DNA of 64,000 nucleotides, from positions 3,575,001-3,639,000 of the forward strand of contig NZ_BNED01000005.1 in NCBI RefSeq assembly GCF_016755875.1, in the 5' to 3' direction. Numbering within the stretch: position 1 is the stretch's first letter; each line of letters opens with the position of its first letter. This document shows, one piece after another, positions 8,922 through 16,741 of the stretch. The stretch is from Streptomyces spororaveus (GTDB taxonomy: Bacteria; Actinomycetota; Actinomycetes; Streptomycetales; Streptomycetaceae). Both the position numbers and the translations under genes were made by a program. The notes beneath the pieces are model-generated. The model saw only the letters and a list, made by a program, of their open reading frames with translations, was not told the origin of the DNA and did not search any database.

Positions 8922-8990
8922 ATGCGCAAGCAGCTGAGCTTCCTCTTTACCTATGGCACCGGTCGGTCCGGTCGCCATGGGTCCTCGTGA
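8922..8990 (+). CDS. Putative Phe/Tyr leader peptide of an attenuator
   Basis: A 22-codon frame whose residues 6-11 are S-F-L-F-T-Y, ending in TGA at 8990. The core codons TTC CTC TTT ACC TAT use TTT and TAT, which are very rare in Streptomyces genes. Phe and Tyr are the end products of the chorismate mutase branch, and the next gene (9099) is a chorismate mutase. A 17-bp perfect hairpin lies 25 nt after the stop. This is the layout of a ribosome-mediated transcription attenuator. No Shine-Dalgarno is at a usable distance; leaderless initiation is inferred from the -10 position. Confidence 0.5.
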   Translation: MRKQLSFLFTYGTGRSGRHGSS

Positions 8991-9014
8991 TGCTCGCTTG
9001 AGCCACTGACTTCC

Positions 9015-9052
9015 CGCAAGCGCCCCGGTCCGACAGGACCGGGGCGCTTGCG
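9015..9052 (+). terminator. Attenuator/terminator hairpin before chorismate mutase
   Basis: A perfect 17-bp inverted repeat (left arm 9015-9031, right arm 9036-9052) with a GACA loop, followed by CGTTTCC. It sits between the leader frame and the chorismate mutase start. A short competing pairing exists: CGCTTG at 8995-9000 can pair with CAAGCG at 9017-9022 of the left arm. Confidence 0.65.
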
Positions 9053-9098
9053 CGTTTCCGCTCCTGCCGGCACGACACGACCCACAGGAGAGAACACC

Positions 9099-9359
9099 AT
9101 GAGCGTCACCACCACCCCCGAGCAGCTGATCGCCGACTCCCGTACGCGCATCGACGCCCTCGACGACCGGATCATCGGCCTGATCCAGGAGCGGATGGCC
9201 GTCTCGACGGTCATCCAGGACGCCCGGATCGCGTCCGGCGGGCGCCGGGTGCACCTGTCGCGCGAGATGGAGGTGCTCTCGCACTGGAGCGACGCGCTCG
9301 GGAAGCCCGGCACCGCCCTCGCCATGACCCTGCTGGAGCTGTGCCGCGGGCGTGTGTGA
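9099..9359 (+). CDS. Chorismate mutase (AroQ type)
   Basis: 86 residues, all helical, of the AroQ fold: SRTRIDALDDRIIGLIQERM, the following VSTVIQDARI helix, and HLSREMEVLSHW. The Arg, Asp and Glu positions typical of the active site are present. It rearranges chorismate to prephenate, the committed step to Phe and Tyr. AGGAG at 9086-9090 fixes the ATG at 9099. The upstream leader peptide and hairpin suggest control by Phe/Tyr-tRNA charging. No prephenate dehydratase or dehydrogenase is nearby. Confidence 0.88.
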   Translation: MSVTTTPEQLIADSRTRIDALDDRIIGLIQERMAVSTVIQDARIASGGRRVHLSREMEVLSHWSDALGKPGTALAMTLLELCRGRV

Positions 9360-9476
9360 CGGCTGTTCGTCACCCGTCCGGACCGTGACCGGCCCCGGGG
9401 CCCTTCGTTGGTGAGGATGTCCGCGACAGCCAGCCGCGGAACCGCAACACCACGCGTGGATCCGCTGGAGCGATGA

Positions 9477-9502
9477 GACGCACGCCCCGTGGAGCGTGCG
9501 TC
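9477..9502. repeat. Inverted repeat in the 9360-9632 gap
   Basis: GACGCACGC (9477-9485) and GCGTGCGTC (9494-9502) form a perfect 9-bp stem with an 8-nt loop. The 273-bp gap between chorismate mutase and the surface protein otherwise holds only the terminator at 9565-9602; I see no coding frame in it. Confidence 0.5.
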
Positions 9503-9564
9503 GTGGGACCTCGCTCCTTCGCGTGACCGGACGGCAGGGGACAGCAGCCCGGTCACCCCGTAAA

Positions 9565-9602
9565 GGACGGCCGGCCCTGGGGACGCCCCGGGCCGGCCGT
9601 TC
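9565..9602. terminator. Bidirectional terminator between convergent genes
   Basis: ACGGCCGGCCC (9567-9577) pairs with GGGCCGGCCGT (9590-9600), with an outer G-U and G-C pair. It separates the convergent chorismate mutase and LAXTG protein genes and can serve both. Confidence 0.65.
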
Positions 9603-9632
9603 TGCGTGGTCGCGCGTACGTGGCGTACGCGG

Positions 9633-11318
9633 TCAGGCGTGCCCGCCCGCCTTGCGGCGGAACGCCAGGAACAGCCCGCCGCCGACGGCCAGGAGCACCG
9701 CGCCGCCGAGCGCGATCGCCTGGGCGGAGCTGCCGGTGGAGGCGAGGCCGCCGCCGTTGGCCGTGACACCCGTACCGGTGGCCGAGCCGCTCGGCGTCGT
9801 GGTCGCGGTGGGCGTCGCGGAGCCGGTCGGGGCCGGCGAGGCCGTGGTGGTGCCGCTCGGGGTCGGGGACGGGGTCGGTCCGGTGCCCTTCGCGTTGATC
9901 ACGAGGGCCGCCGTGTCGTTGCCGTGGTTCGGGTCCCAGCGCTGGCCCGTGGTGCCCTGCGGCGTCGCCCGGCCGACCGTGACCGAGCCCTTGGCGTCCG
10001 CCACGGCCTTCTCGATCTTCAGCTGGAACGGGTAGGAGAACGTCTCCTTCTCCCCGACGACATGGCCGGAGGAGCAGAAGTAGCGCGGCGCGCCCAGCGC
10101 CTGCTCGCGGTCGCCGCCGTCCGCATTGACACCCTTGCATCCGGCCGGGACCTTCGTGACCCTCGCTCCCGCCGGGATCACGACGTCGGTCCGGGCGATG
10201 TCGTCACCGAGGCGCAGGTCGGCGACCCACGCGGGGCCGTTGTTGCGGAACCCGAAGTCGACGTCGACCGTGTCACCGGCCTTGCCCGTGAGGGACGCGC
10301 CCGTGGCCACCAGGTCGGCGGTGTTGCGCGTCGCGAAGTCGAACTCCTGGATGTTGTTCCAGGGGTCGAGGTCCGCCGCCGGCTGGGCGGAGCGGGCCGC
10401 GGCCTTGGGAGCCTGCTTCGCCGCGGCCAGCTTGTTGCCGCCCGCCGGCTTGGCCGCGCTCGCGGGCGCGCGGTTCTTCGCCGCCTTCGGCTGGTCGCCG
10501 GCCGCGTACACCGCGTAGGTCAGGCCGTCCATGAAGGCGTGCGGGGCGGCCTTGAGGGTCAGCGGGCCGTCGACGCCGTAGACCGCGCCCGGCTCGTACT
10601 CGCCTTCCAGCAGGCACTGGACCGTGGTCCAGCCCGTGGTCCACGGCCGGCCCGGACGGGTGTCGTCGGAGTAGGAGCAGTTGTCGTACTGCTCGACCAG
10701 GTCGATGCCGTGCGAGGTGCGCATTTCGAGCACCACGCCGTCGACGGGGTCCGTGCCCTCGTTGGCGAAGACGATCGACAGGTTCTGCTTGTCGCCCGGC
10801 TTCTGCTCCGCCTTCAGCCTGGCCCGCTCCAGCACCAGGTCGGGGCCGCCGACGCGCACCTTGGTCGTCGCGGACTTGAAGGTGGCGCCTTCCGCCGCGC
10901 CGGTGACCGTCAGGTCCGCGGTCGCACCGACCTTGCTGTCCTTGGCCGCAGTGAGGTCCAGGTCCACGACGGTGCTCTCGCCCGTCCACAGGGCCCAGCG
11001 CTTGCAGGTCACGGCCGCGGCCGTGAGCTTGCAGTCCGCGCCCTGGTGCTTGGCGAGCGTCACGTCGGCGATGCCCTTGAGGGCGCCCAGGTCGATCGTG
11101 AAGGTGCTCTGGCGGTCGAACGTCTTGTCGGAGTCGTTGACGATCCGGAACTCGACCGAGGTCTTCTGCGGCTCACCGCCCTGTCCGGGGTGCGGGCGCA
11201 GGCCGATCCCGGCCGGTCCGGCCAGGGTGAAGACGGGGTCCGCGGCATGTGCGGGAGTGGTGGCCAGCCCCAGGGCCACGAGGGCACCGGCAGCCAGCAG
11301 GGAGGTGCGCTTTCTCAT
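9633..11318 (-). CDS. Secreted cell-wall protein with LAXTG sortase signal
   Basis: 561 residues from ATG 11318, chosen because MRKRTSLLAAGALVALG and TTPAHA then form a signal peptide cut after about residue 25. The mature region has repeated beta-rich modules resembling DUF11/CARDB-type domains, including a CSYSDD segment and other paired Cys. A Pro/Ser/Thr-rich stalk precedes LASTG, a hydrophobic helix and the basic tail FRRKAGGHA. LAXTG is the sorting motif of class E sortases, so the protein is probably linked to peptidoglycan. No sortase gene is in the window. Function is unknown; an adhesive or structural role is possible. Confidence 0.82.
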   Translation of the reverse strand: MRKRTSLLAAGALVALGLATTPAHAADPVFTLAGPAGIGLRPHPGQGGEPQKTSVEFRIVNDSDKTFDRQSTFTIDLGALKGIADVTLAKHQGADCKLTAAAVTCKRWALWTGESTVVDLDLTAAKDSKVGATADLTVTGAAEGATFKSATTKVRVGGPDLVLERARLKAEQKPGDKQNLSIVFANEGTDPVDGVVLEMRTSHGIDLVEQYDNCSYSDDTRPGRPWTTGWTTVQCLLEGEYEPGAVYGVDGPLTLKAAPHAFMDGLTYAVYAAGDQPKAAKNRAPASAAKPAGGNKLAAAKQAPKAAARSAQPAADLDPWNNIQEFDFATRNTADLVATGASLTGKAGDTVDVDFGFRNNGPAWVADLRLGDDIARTDVVIPAGARVTKVPAGCKGVNADGGDREQALGAPRYFCSSGHVVGEKETFSYPFQLKIEKAVADAKGSVTVGRATPQGTTGQRWDPNHGNDTAALVINAKGTGPTPSPTPSGTTTASPAPTGSATPTATTTPSGSATGTGVTANGGGLASTGSSAQAIALGGAVLLAVGGGLFLAFRRKAGGHA

Positions 11319-11484
11319 GCAGCCGTTGACTGCCGAACAGGAGTCGCAGTTGCACACTCCCCTGTGTGATCGACACCACAGCCCGGCCCTGCGGATTCCG
11401 GTACAACCATCAAGGCTGAACATCTGTCACGTATGTACCGCGGTGGGTACCGCGCTCGGAGGGGGAGCGCGGTACCCACCGCTG

Positions 11485-13278
11485 TCATCCGGCCGGTTCC
11501 GGATCCCGTGGGGGAATTTCGGGGACCGCCAGGAAAGGCAGCCTCAGCGCGCCGAACGCGTCCTTGGGGACCGCGGGGCGCACCGGCTCCACCGCCTCCA
11601 GGCGGACGTACGCGGATCCCTGCTCGGGCCGCGGGTCCCGCTCGCCGTTGTTCGGCCAGTACGACATCGCCCGTTCCGCCTGCGCGGTGATCGTCAGCGA
11701 CGGGTTCACCCCGAGGTTCGCGGAGACGGCCGCGCCGTCCACCACCGAGATGCCCGGGTGCCCGTACAGCCGGTGGTACGGGTCCACCACACCTTCCTCG
11801 GGCGAGGCGCCGATCGGGCAGCCGCCCAGGAAGTGCGCGGTCAGCGGGGTCCCCATCAGCTCGCCGACGTTGCTGCCCGGGAAGCCGTTGATCTCCTCGG
11901 CCAGCAGGGTGGCGGCCTGTGTGGCCTCCGCGATCTGGACCGGGTTCGGGGTGCCGTGGCCCTGGCGGGCGGTGAGCAGGCCCTTCCCGATCCCGCCGGG
12001 CTTGCGGTAGGTGGTCAGGGAGTTGTCCAGCGACTGCATGACCAGGCCGATGATGGTCCGCTCCGACCAGCGCCGGTTGGACAGCGAGCGGGCGAACTGC
12101 ACCGGGTGCCGGGCACTGCGCGCGAACCAGGCACGCACCCGGTGGGCGCTGTAGGGCACCTGCAGGACGGTCATGAACCCCATGGCGTTGGAGCCCTTGC
12201 CGTAGCGGACGGGTTCGATGTGGGTGTCGGCGTTGGGGTGCACGGACGAGGTGATCGCCACGCCCCGGGTGAAGTCGGTCCGGCGGTCGTCTCCGTGCCG
12301 CCTGCGGTAGCGGCGGTCGTCGGTCTGCGCGCCGACGATGCCCTCGGAGTTGGTCCGGGTCAGTTCCCCGAGCCGCCGCGAGAGCCGCGGGAGCTCGCCG
12401 CGGTCCTTCATCGTGTGCAGCAGGGTCTGCGTTCCGTAGGTGCCCGCCGCGACGACGACGTACCGGGCGCGCAGCACCTTCGCCCGGCCCCGGCGGCGGC
12501 CGTCGGTGGGGACGGTGCGGACGCGGTAGCCGCCCTCGGGGTGGTCGGAGAGCGCGGTGACCGTGGTCATCGGGTGGATGACGGCGCCGGCCCGTTCGGC
12601 GAGGTACAGGTAGTTCTCGTTCAGGGTGTTCTTCGCCCCGTGCCGGCAGCCGGTCATGCACTCGCCGCATTCGGTGCAGGCCTTGCGGGAGGGGCCGGCG
12701 CCGCCGAAGTACGGGTCGGGGACCTCGTCCCCGGGCCGGACCCTGGGCGCCGCTCCCTCCTGGCCGTCCTGCCCGTCCCCGAAGAAGACGCCGACCGGGG
12801 CCATGTGGAAGGAGTCCGCGACGCCCATCTTCCCGGCGGCCGCCTTGAGGTGGACGTCGGAGGGGGTCATGGTCGGGTTGAGGCGCACCCCGAGCATCCG
12901 CTTGGCCTGCTCGTAGTAGGGGGTGAGCTCGTCCCGCCAGTCGGTGACCGAGGCCCACTGCGGGTCCTCGAAGAAGGCGGTGGGCGGCACGTACAGGGTG
13001 TTGGCGTAGTTGAGCGAGCCGCCGCCGACACCGGCGCCCGCGAGCACCATCACGTTGCCGAGCAGGTGGATCCGCTGGATCCCGTACAGCCCGAGGGCCG
13101 GAGCCCACAGGTAGTTGCGCAGGTCCCAGCTGTTCTTCGGCAGGCTCTCGCGGGTGAAGCGGCGTCCGGCCTCCAGGACGCCGACCCGGTAGCCCTTCTC
13201 GGTCAGCCGCAGGGCCGAGACCGATCCGCCGAAGCCGGATCCGATGACGAGGACGTCGTAGTCGTACGACTCAGACAC
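11485..13278 (-). CDS. GMC-family FAD oxidoreductase (cholesterol-oxidase-like)
   Basis: 597 residues. An N-terminal Rossmann motif (VLVIGSGFGGSVSALRL) binds FAD. GNVMVLAGAGVGGGSLNYAN is the GMC signature, and AHFLGGCPIG and GVNPSLTITAQAERAM hold the His and Asn of the GMC active site. An unusual Cys cluster (CTECGECMTGC, about residues 204-214) resembles an iron-sulphur or zinc site and is seen in ChoD-like proteins. The synteny with mycobacterial choD near guaB3/guaB2 supports that subfamily, but the true substrate is unknown. It begins 11 bp after the dehydrogenase gene, so the two are co-transcribed. Confidence 0.9.
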   Translation of the reverse strand: MSESYDYDVLVIGSGFGGSVSALRLTEKGYRVGVLEAGRRFTRESLPKNSWDLRNYLWAPALGLYGIQRIHLLGNVMVLAGAGVGGGSLNYANTLYVPPTAFFEDPQWASVTDWRDELTPYYEQAKRMLGVRLNPTMTPSDVHLKAAAGKMGVADSFHMAPVGVFFGDGQDGQEGAAPRVRPGDEVPDPYFGGAGPSRKACTECGECMTGCRHGAKNTLNENYLYLAERAGAVIHPMTTVTALSDHPEGGYRVRTVPTDGRRRGRAKVLRARYVVVAAGTYGTQTLLHTMKDRGELPRLSRRLGELTRTNSEGIVGAQTDDRRYRRRHGDDRRTDFTRGVAITSSVHPNADTHIEPVRYGKGSNAMGFMTVLQVPYSAHRVRAWFARSARHPVQFARSLSNRRWSERTIIGLVMQSLDNSLTTYRKPGGIGKGLLTARQGHGTPNPVQIAEATQAATLLAEEINGFPGSNVGELMGTPLTAHFLGGCPIGASPEEGVVDPYHRLYGHPGISVVDGAAVSANLGVNPSLTITAQAERAMSYWPNNGERDPRPEQGSAYVRLEAVEPVRPAVPKDAFGALRLPFLAVPEIPPRDPEPAG

Positions 13279-13289
13279 GGTGCTGCCCC

Positions 13290-14921
13290 TTAGCGGAGTC
13301 GGAGGGCCTTCATGACCTTGAGGCTGCGGGTCATGAACGCCGCGTACTTCTCGTCGTCCATGCCCAGCGAGGGCGCCATCGGGAGCAGCCGCTGGTGGGC
13401 GACGGTCTGGGCCTCGGTGTACTTGAGGATGCCCTCGGAGCCGTGGCGGCGGCCGAGGCCGGAGTCCTTCATGCCGCCCATCGGTGCCTGGGCGCTGCCG
13501 TAGGCGGGGGCGTAGCCCTCGTTGATGTTGACGGTGCCGGTGCGCAGGCGCGCGGCGACGGCGTGGCCGCGGCGTGCGTCCTTGGTCCAGACGCTGGAGT
13601 TCAGGCCGTAGGCGGTGGCGTTGGCCTCGTCGATCGCCCGGTCCTCGTCGGTGAAGCGGTAGATCGAGACGACGGGGCCGAAGGTCTCCTCACCGCACAC
13701 CGCCATGGGTGCCTCGACGCCGTCGAGGATGGTGGGCTCGTAGAAGAGCGGGCCGATGTCGGGGCGGGCGGTGCCGCCGGCGACGAGGGTGGCGCCCTTG
13801 GCGACGGCCTCGTCCACGTGCCGCTGTACGGTCTCCAGCTGGCGCTCGCCGACCAGGGAGCCCATGTCCGCCCCGTACGCGAGGGAGGCGCCGAGCCGCA
13901 TGGCCTTCGTACGGGCGGCGAACCGCTCGACGAAGGCGTCGGCGATCGAGGCGTGGACGTAGAGCCGCTCGATGGAGATGCAGAGCTGGCCGGCGGAGGA
14001 GAAGCAGGCGCGGACGGCGCCCGCGGCGGCCTTCTCGATGTCGGCGTCGTGCAGCACGAGCATGGCGTTCTTGCCGCCCAGTTCGAGGGACACCCCGACG
14101 AGGCGGTCGGCGGCGCCCCGGGCGACTTCGCGGCCGGTGCGGGTGGAGCCGGTGAAGGAGACGTAGTCGGCGTGCCGGACCACCTCGGGGCCGACGACCG
14201 GGCCCTCGCCGAGCACGATCTGGAAGACCTCGGCGGGCAGTCCGGCCTCGATCAGCAGGTCACGGGCCCACAGGGCGGTCAGGGCGGTCTCGGTGTCGGG
14301 CTTCATGACGACCGCGTTGCCCGACACGAAGGCGGGCAGGGCGTCGCCGACCGACAGTTCGAGGGGGTAGTTCCAGGGGGCGATCTGACCGACGACCCCG
14401 CGCGGCTGGCGCAGTTCGGTGACCTTGGTGAGGGTGGGCATGGCGCCGGTGTGGCCCTTGGGGCGCAGGTACCCGGGGGCCTTGCGGCCGTAGTGGCGGG
14501 ACGAGACGGCGACCGCCTGGACCTCCTCGTGGGCGTGCAGGCGGGCCTTGCCCGTCTCCAGCTGGATGAGGTCGAGGACCTCGGCCTGCCGGGCGAGGAC
14601 CAGGTCGTGGAAGCGCAGCAGGACCGCCGCCCGCCGGCGTACGGGGACGGCCGCCCAGGCGGCCTGGGCGGTGCGGGCCCGGTCGAAGGCCTCGGCGACG
14701 TCCTCGGGGGTGGCCTCCGGGAGCTCCGCCAGCCGGGCCCCGGTGAAGGGGGTGTGGTTGGCGGTACGACCGGAGCCGATCACTCCGCGGGTCAGCCGGG
14801 CGACCAGGTCGGGGGTCACCACATCGGCGGCGGTGCGGGCACCGGCCGGGGCCGGGGCCACCGGGTTGGTGGGCTGCGGTGCGGTGCGGAGGGGGGCGTC
14901 GGAGGCCTGCGAGTCCGTCAT
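13290..14921 (-). CDS. Succinate-semialdehyde dehydrogenase-type NAD(P)+ aldehyde dehydrogenase
   Basis: 543 residues of the aldehyde dehydrogenase superfamily: VGQIAPWNYPLELSVGDALP (catalytic Asn), ELGGKNAMLV (Glu) and SSAGQLCISIERL (nucleophile Cys), with FTGSTRTGREVA for the cofactor. The GabD2-like N-terminal extension fits the succinate-semialdehyde dehydrogenase group used in many Streptomyces annotations. It would oxidise a semialdehyde to the acid. It is upstream of the GMC oxidoreductase on the same transcript, suggesting an alcohol-to-aldehyde-to-acid sequence (inference). Confidence 0.88.
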   Translation of the reverse strand: MTDSQASDAPLRTAPQPTNPVAPAPAGARTAADVVTPDLVARLTRGVIGSGRTANHTPFTGARLAELPEATPEDVAEAFDRARTAQAAWAAVPVRRRAAVLLRFHDLVLARQAEVLDLIQLETGKARLHAHEEVQAVAVSSRHYGRKAPGYLRPKGHTGAMPTLTKVTELRQPRGVVGQIAPWNYPLELSVGDALPAFVSGNAVVMKPDTETALTALWARDLLIEAGLPAEVFQIVLGEGPVVGPEVVRHADYVSFTGSTRTGREVARGAADRLVGVSLELGGKNAMLVLHDADIEKAAAGAVRACFSSAGQLCISIERLYVHASIADAFVERFAARTKAMRLGASLAYGADMGSLVGERQLETVQRHVDEAVAKGATLVAGGTARPDIGPLFYEPTILDGVEAPMAVCGEETFGPVVSIYRFTDEDRAIDEANATAYGLNSSVWTKDARRGHAVAARLRTGTVNINEGYAPAYGSAQAPMGGMKDSGLGRRHGSEGILKYTEAQTVAHQRLLPMAPSLGMDDEKYAAFMTRSLKVMKALRLR

Positions 14922-15014
14922 GCCGGTGAGCGTATTGCGCCCGGAGGCCTTTGGGTACCCGCCGGTAACCGGATTTTGCCTTTTCCGCCAGTGATCGCTG
15001 GCAGGATGCCGGGA

Positions 15015-16616
15015 TCAGGGCTTCTTGGGCGGCTCCCAGCCGCTGAGCACGATGTCGAACTGCTGCTCGGTCGTGGCCCAGTCGGCGATCGGGCTCGACA
15101 TGTAGATCGCGTATTCCGTGCCGTCCGGGGTGACGTACATCTGCTCCTTGGCCCGGCGCGGACCCGGGTGGGTCTGCTTCTCCGTCCAGGTGAAATCCCA
15201 GAGCGCGGCGCGGGTGCTGTCGCGGAAGGTGTTCTGGTTCAGCCGCACCTTCTTGTAGTCCGTCCGCTTCGCCACCTGCTTCTCCAGGTCGAGCAGGTGC
15301 GAGTACGGGTCCCGGTAGTCCGGGGTGGAGTCGGAGGCGATCCGGATGAAGTGCTTCCCGTCGTCCGGCGTGTAGTCGATCTGGTCGCCGTTCGCCTTGC
15401 GCGTCCAGCCCTCCGGGACGTACAGGGTGAAACCGGCGAGGGGGTCGGTCACCTTGGACCAGCCCGCCGGGGGCCCCGCCGTGGTGACCACCTCGTCCGG
15501 GCCGTCGTCCTCCCCCGTGTCCCCGGTGTACTTGAGCACCCCGAACACACCGCCGCCGCCGAGCAGCGCCGCCACCAGGGCCACGACCACGGCCCGCCCC
15601 CGCCAGCCCCGGGCCGGGTCGGCGGTGGTCGTGGTGGTGGTGGCCGCGGGCGTCAGGGGCTCCGCCAGTGCGGCCGTCGGTCCGATCTCCGCCGGCGGAG
15701 CCGGCGCCTGCGGCCGCTCCTGCGCCGGGGCCAGCTCCTCCGAACTCACCGCGCGCGTGGGCACGTACGCCTGCGCGGCCTTCGGTTCCCGGCCCTCCAT
15801 CGCCTCCAGCAGCATCCGCTCGGCCTCCTCGGCCGAGGGGCGCTCCGTCGGATCCTTGCGCAGCAGGGAGGTGATGACCGGACCCAGCGCCCCGGCCTGG
15901 CGCAGCGCCGGCGGCTCGTCGTTGACCACGGCCTGCAGGCTGGAGATGGGCGACGTACGGCGGAACGGGGAACGGGCCTCGACCGCCGTGTACAGGGTGG
16001 CGCCCAGCGACCACAGGTCCGAGGACGGGTCGGGGATCCCCCCGGTGACGCGCTCGGGAGCCAGGTAGTCGATGGAGCCGACGATCTCGCCGGTGCGCGT
16101 GATGGACGAGTCGCCCTCGATCGCGGCGATCCCGAAGTCCGTGAGCAGCACCCGGCCGTCCTTGGCGAGCAGTACGTTGCCCGGCTTCACGTCACGGTGC
16201 AGTACGCCGACCGCGTGCGCGGCGCGCAGCGCGCCCAGCACGTGCAGTCCGATCCGGGCCGCCTCGCGGGGCTCGATCCGCCCGGCCGCCTTGGCCGCGT
16301 CCGCGAGTGAGGGCCCGTCGATGTACTCCATGACGATCCACGGCCGGTCGTCGTGCTCCAGGACGTCGTGGACGGTGACGACCGCCGGGTGCTGGATCCG
16401 GGCCGCGGCCCGGGCCTCCTTCTGCGTCCGGGCATGCATGACGTCCCGGTCGGCCTGGGCGACGTACAGACCCGCCGTCAGTTCCTTGACGGCGACGGTC
16501 CTGTGGAGGAGCTCATCATGCGCACGCCACACCTTGCCCATGCCGCCCCGGCCGATCGGCTCGACGAGCCGGTACCGGCCCGCCAGCACGGCGCCCCCAC
16601 CTGTCTGCTGTTCCAC
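15015..16616 (-). CDS. Membrane Ser/Thr protein kinase (PknB-like, first of three)
   Basis: 533 residues. The kinase domain spans about 12-275 and is complete: GRGGMGKVW (glycine loop), VAVKEL (Lys), HRDVKPGNVLL (catalytic loop), TDFGIAA (Mg binding) and GSIDYLAPERV. A Pro/Ala linker, one membrane helix (AVVVALVAALLGGGGVFGVL, about 345-365) and an extracellular domain of about 160 residues follow. The latter resembles the C-termini of the next two proteins (PEGWTRKANGDQIDY; RIASDSTPDYRDPYSHLL). It should be an active receptor kinase. The start is GTG 16616. Confidence 0.93.
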   Translation of the reverse strand: MEQQTGGGAVLAGRYRLVEPIGRGGMGKVWRAHDELLHRTVAVKELTAGLYVAQADRDVMHARTQKEARAAARIQHPAVVTVHDVLEHDDRPWIVMEYIDGPSLADAAKAAGRIEPREAARIGLHVLGALRAAHAVGVLHRDVKPGNVLLAKDGRVLLTDFGIAAIEGDSSITRTGEIVGSIDYLAPERVTGGIPDPSSDLWSLGATLYTAVEARSPFRRTSPISSLQAVVNDEPPALRQAGALGPVITSLLRKDPTERPSAEEAERMLLEAMEGREPKAAQAYVPTRAVSSEELAPAQERPQAPAPPAEIGPTAALAEPLTPAATTTTTTADPARGWRGRAVVVALVAALLGGGGVFGVLKYTGDTGEDDGPDEVVTTAGPPAGWSKVTDPLAGFTLYVPEGWTRKANGDQIDYTPDDGKHFIRIASDSTPDYRDPYSHLLDLEKQVAKRTDYKKVRLNQNTFRDSTRAALWDFTWTEKQTHPGPRRAKEQMYVTPDGTEYAIYMSSPIADWATTEQQFDIVLSGWEPPKKP

Positions 16617-16741
16617 GAAATCCCGCCGCTCTCTGCACTTCAGGCCAGATTACGGAGCCCGGAGGGGCTGCCGGAACCGCCCGGGCGCCGAAAGACGGCA
16701 CTGTGACGCAATCGCCGTACTGATCAGTCGTCAGTATCCGT

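Noticed and set aside
9048..9098. An earlier start of the chorismate mutase inside the hairpin
   Set aside because: The AGGAG at 9086-9090 points to ATG 9099, and the upstream part encodes no family residues.
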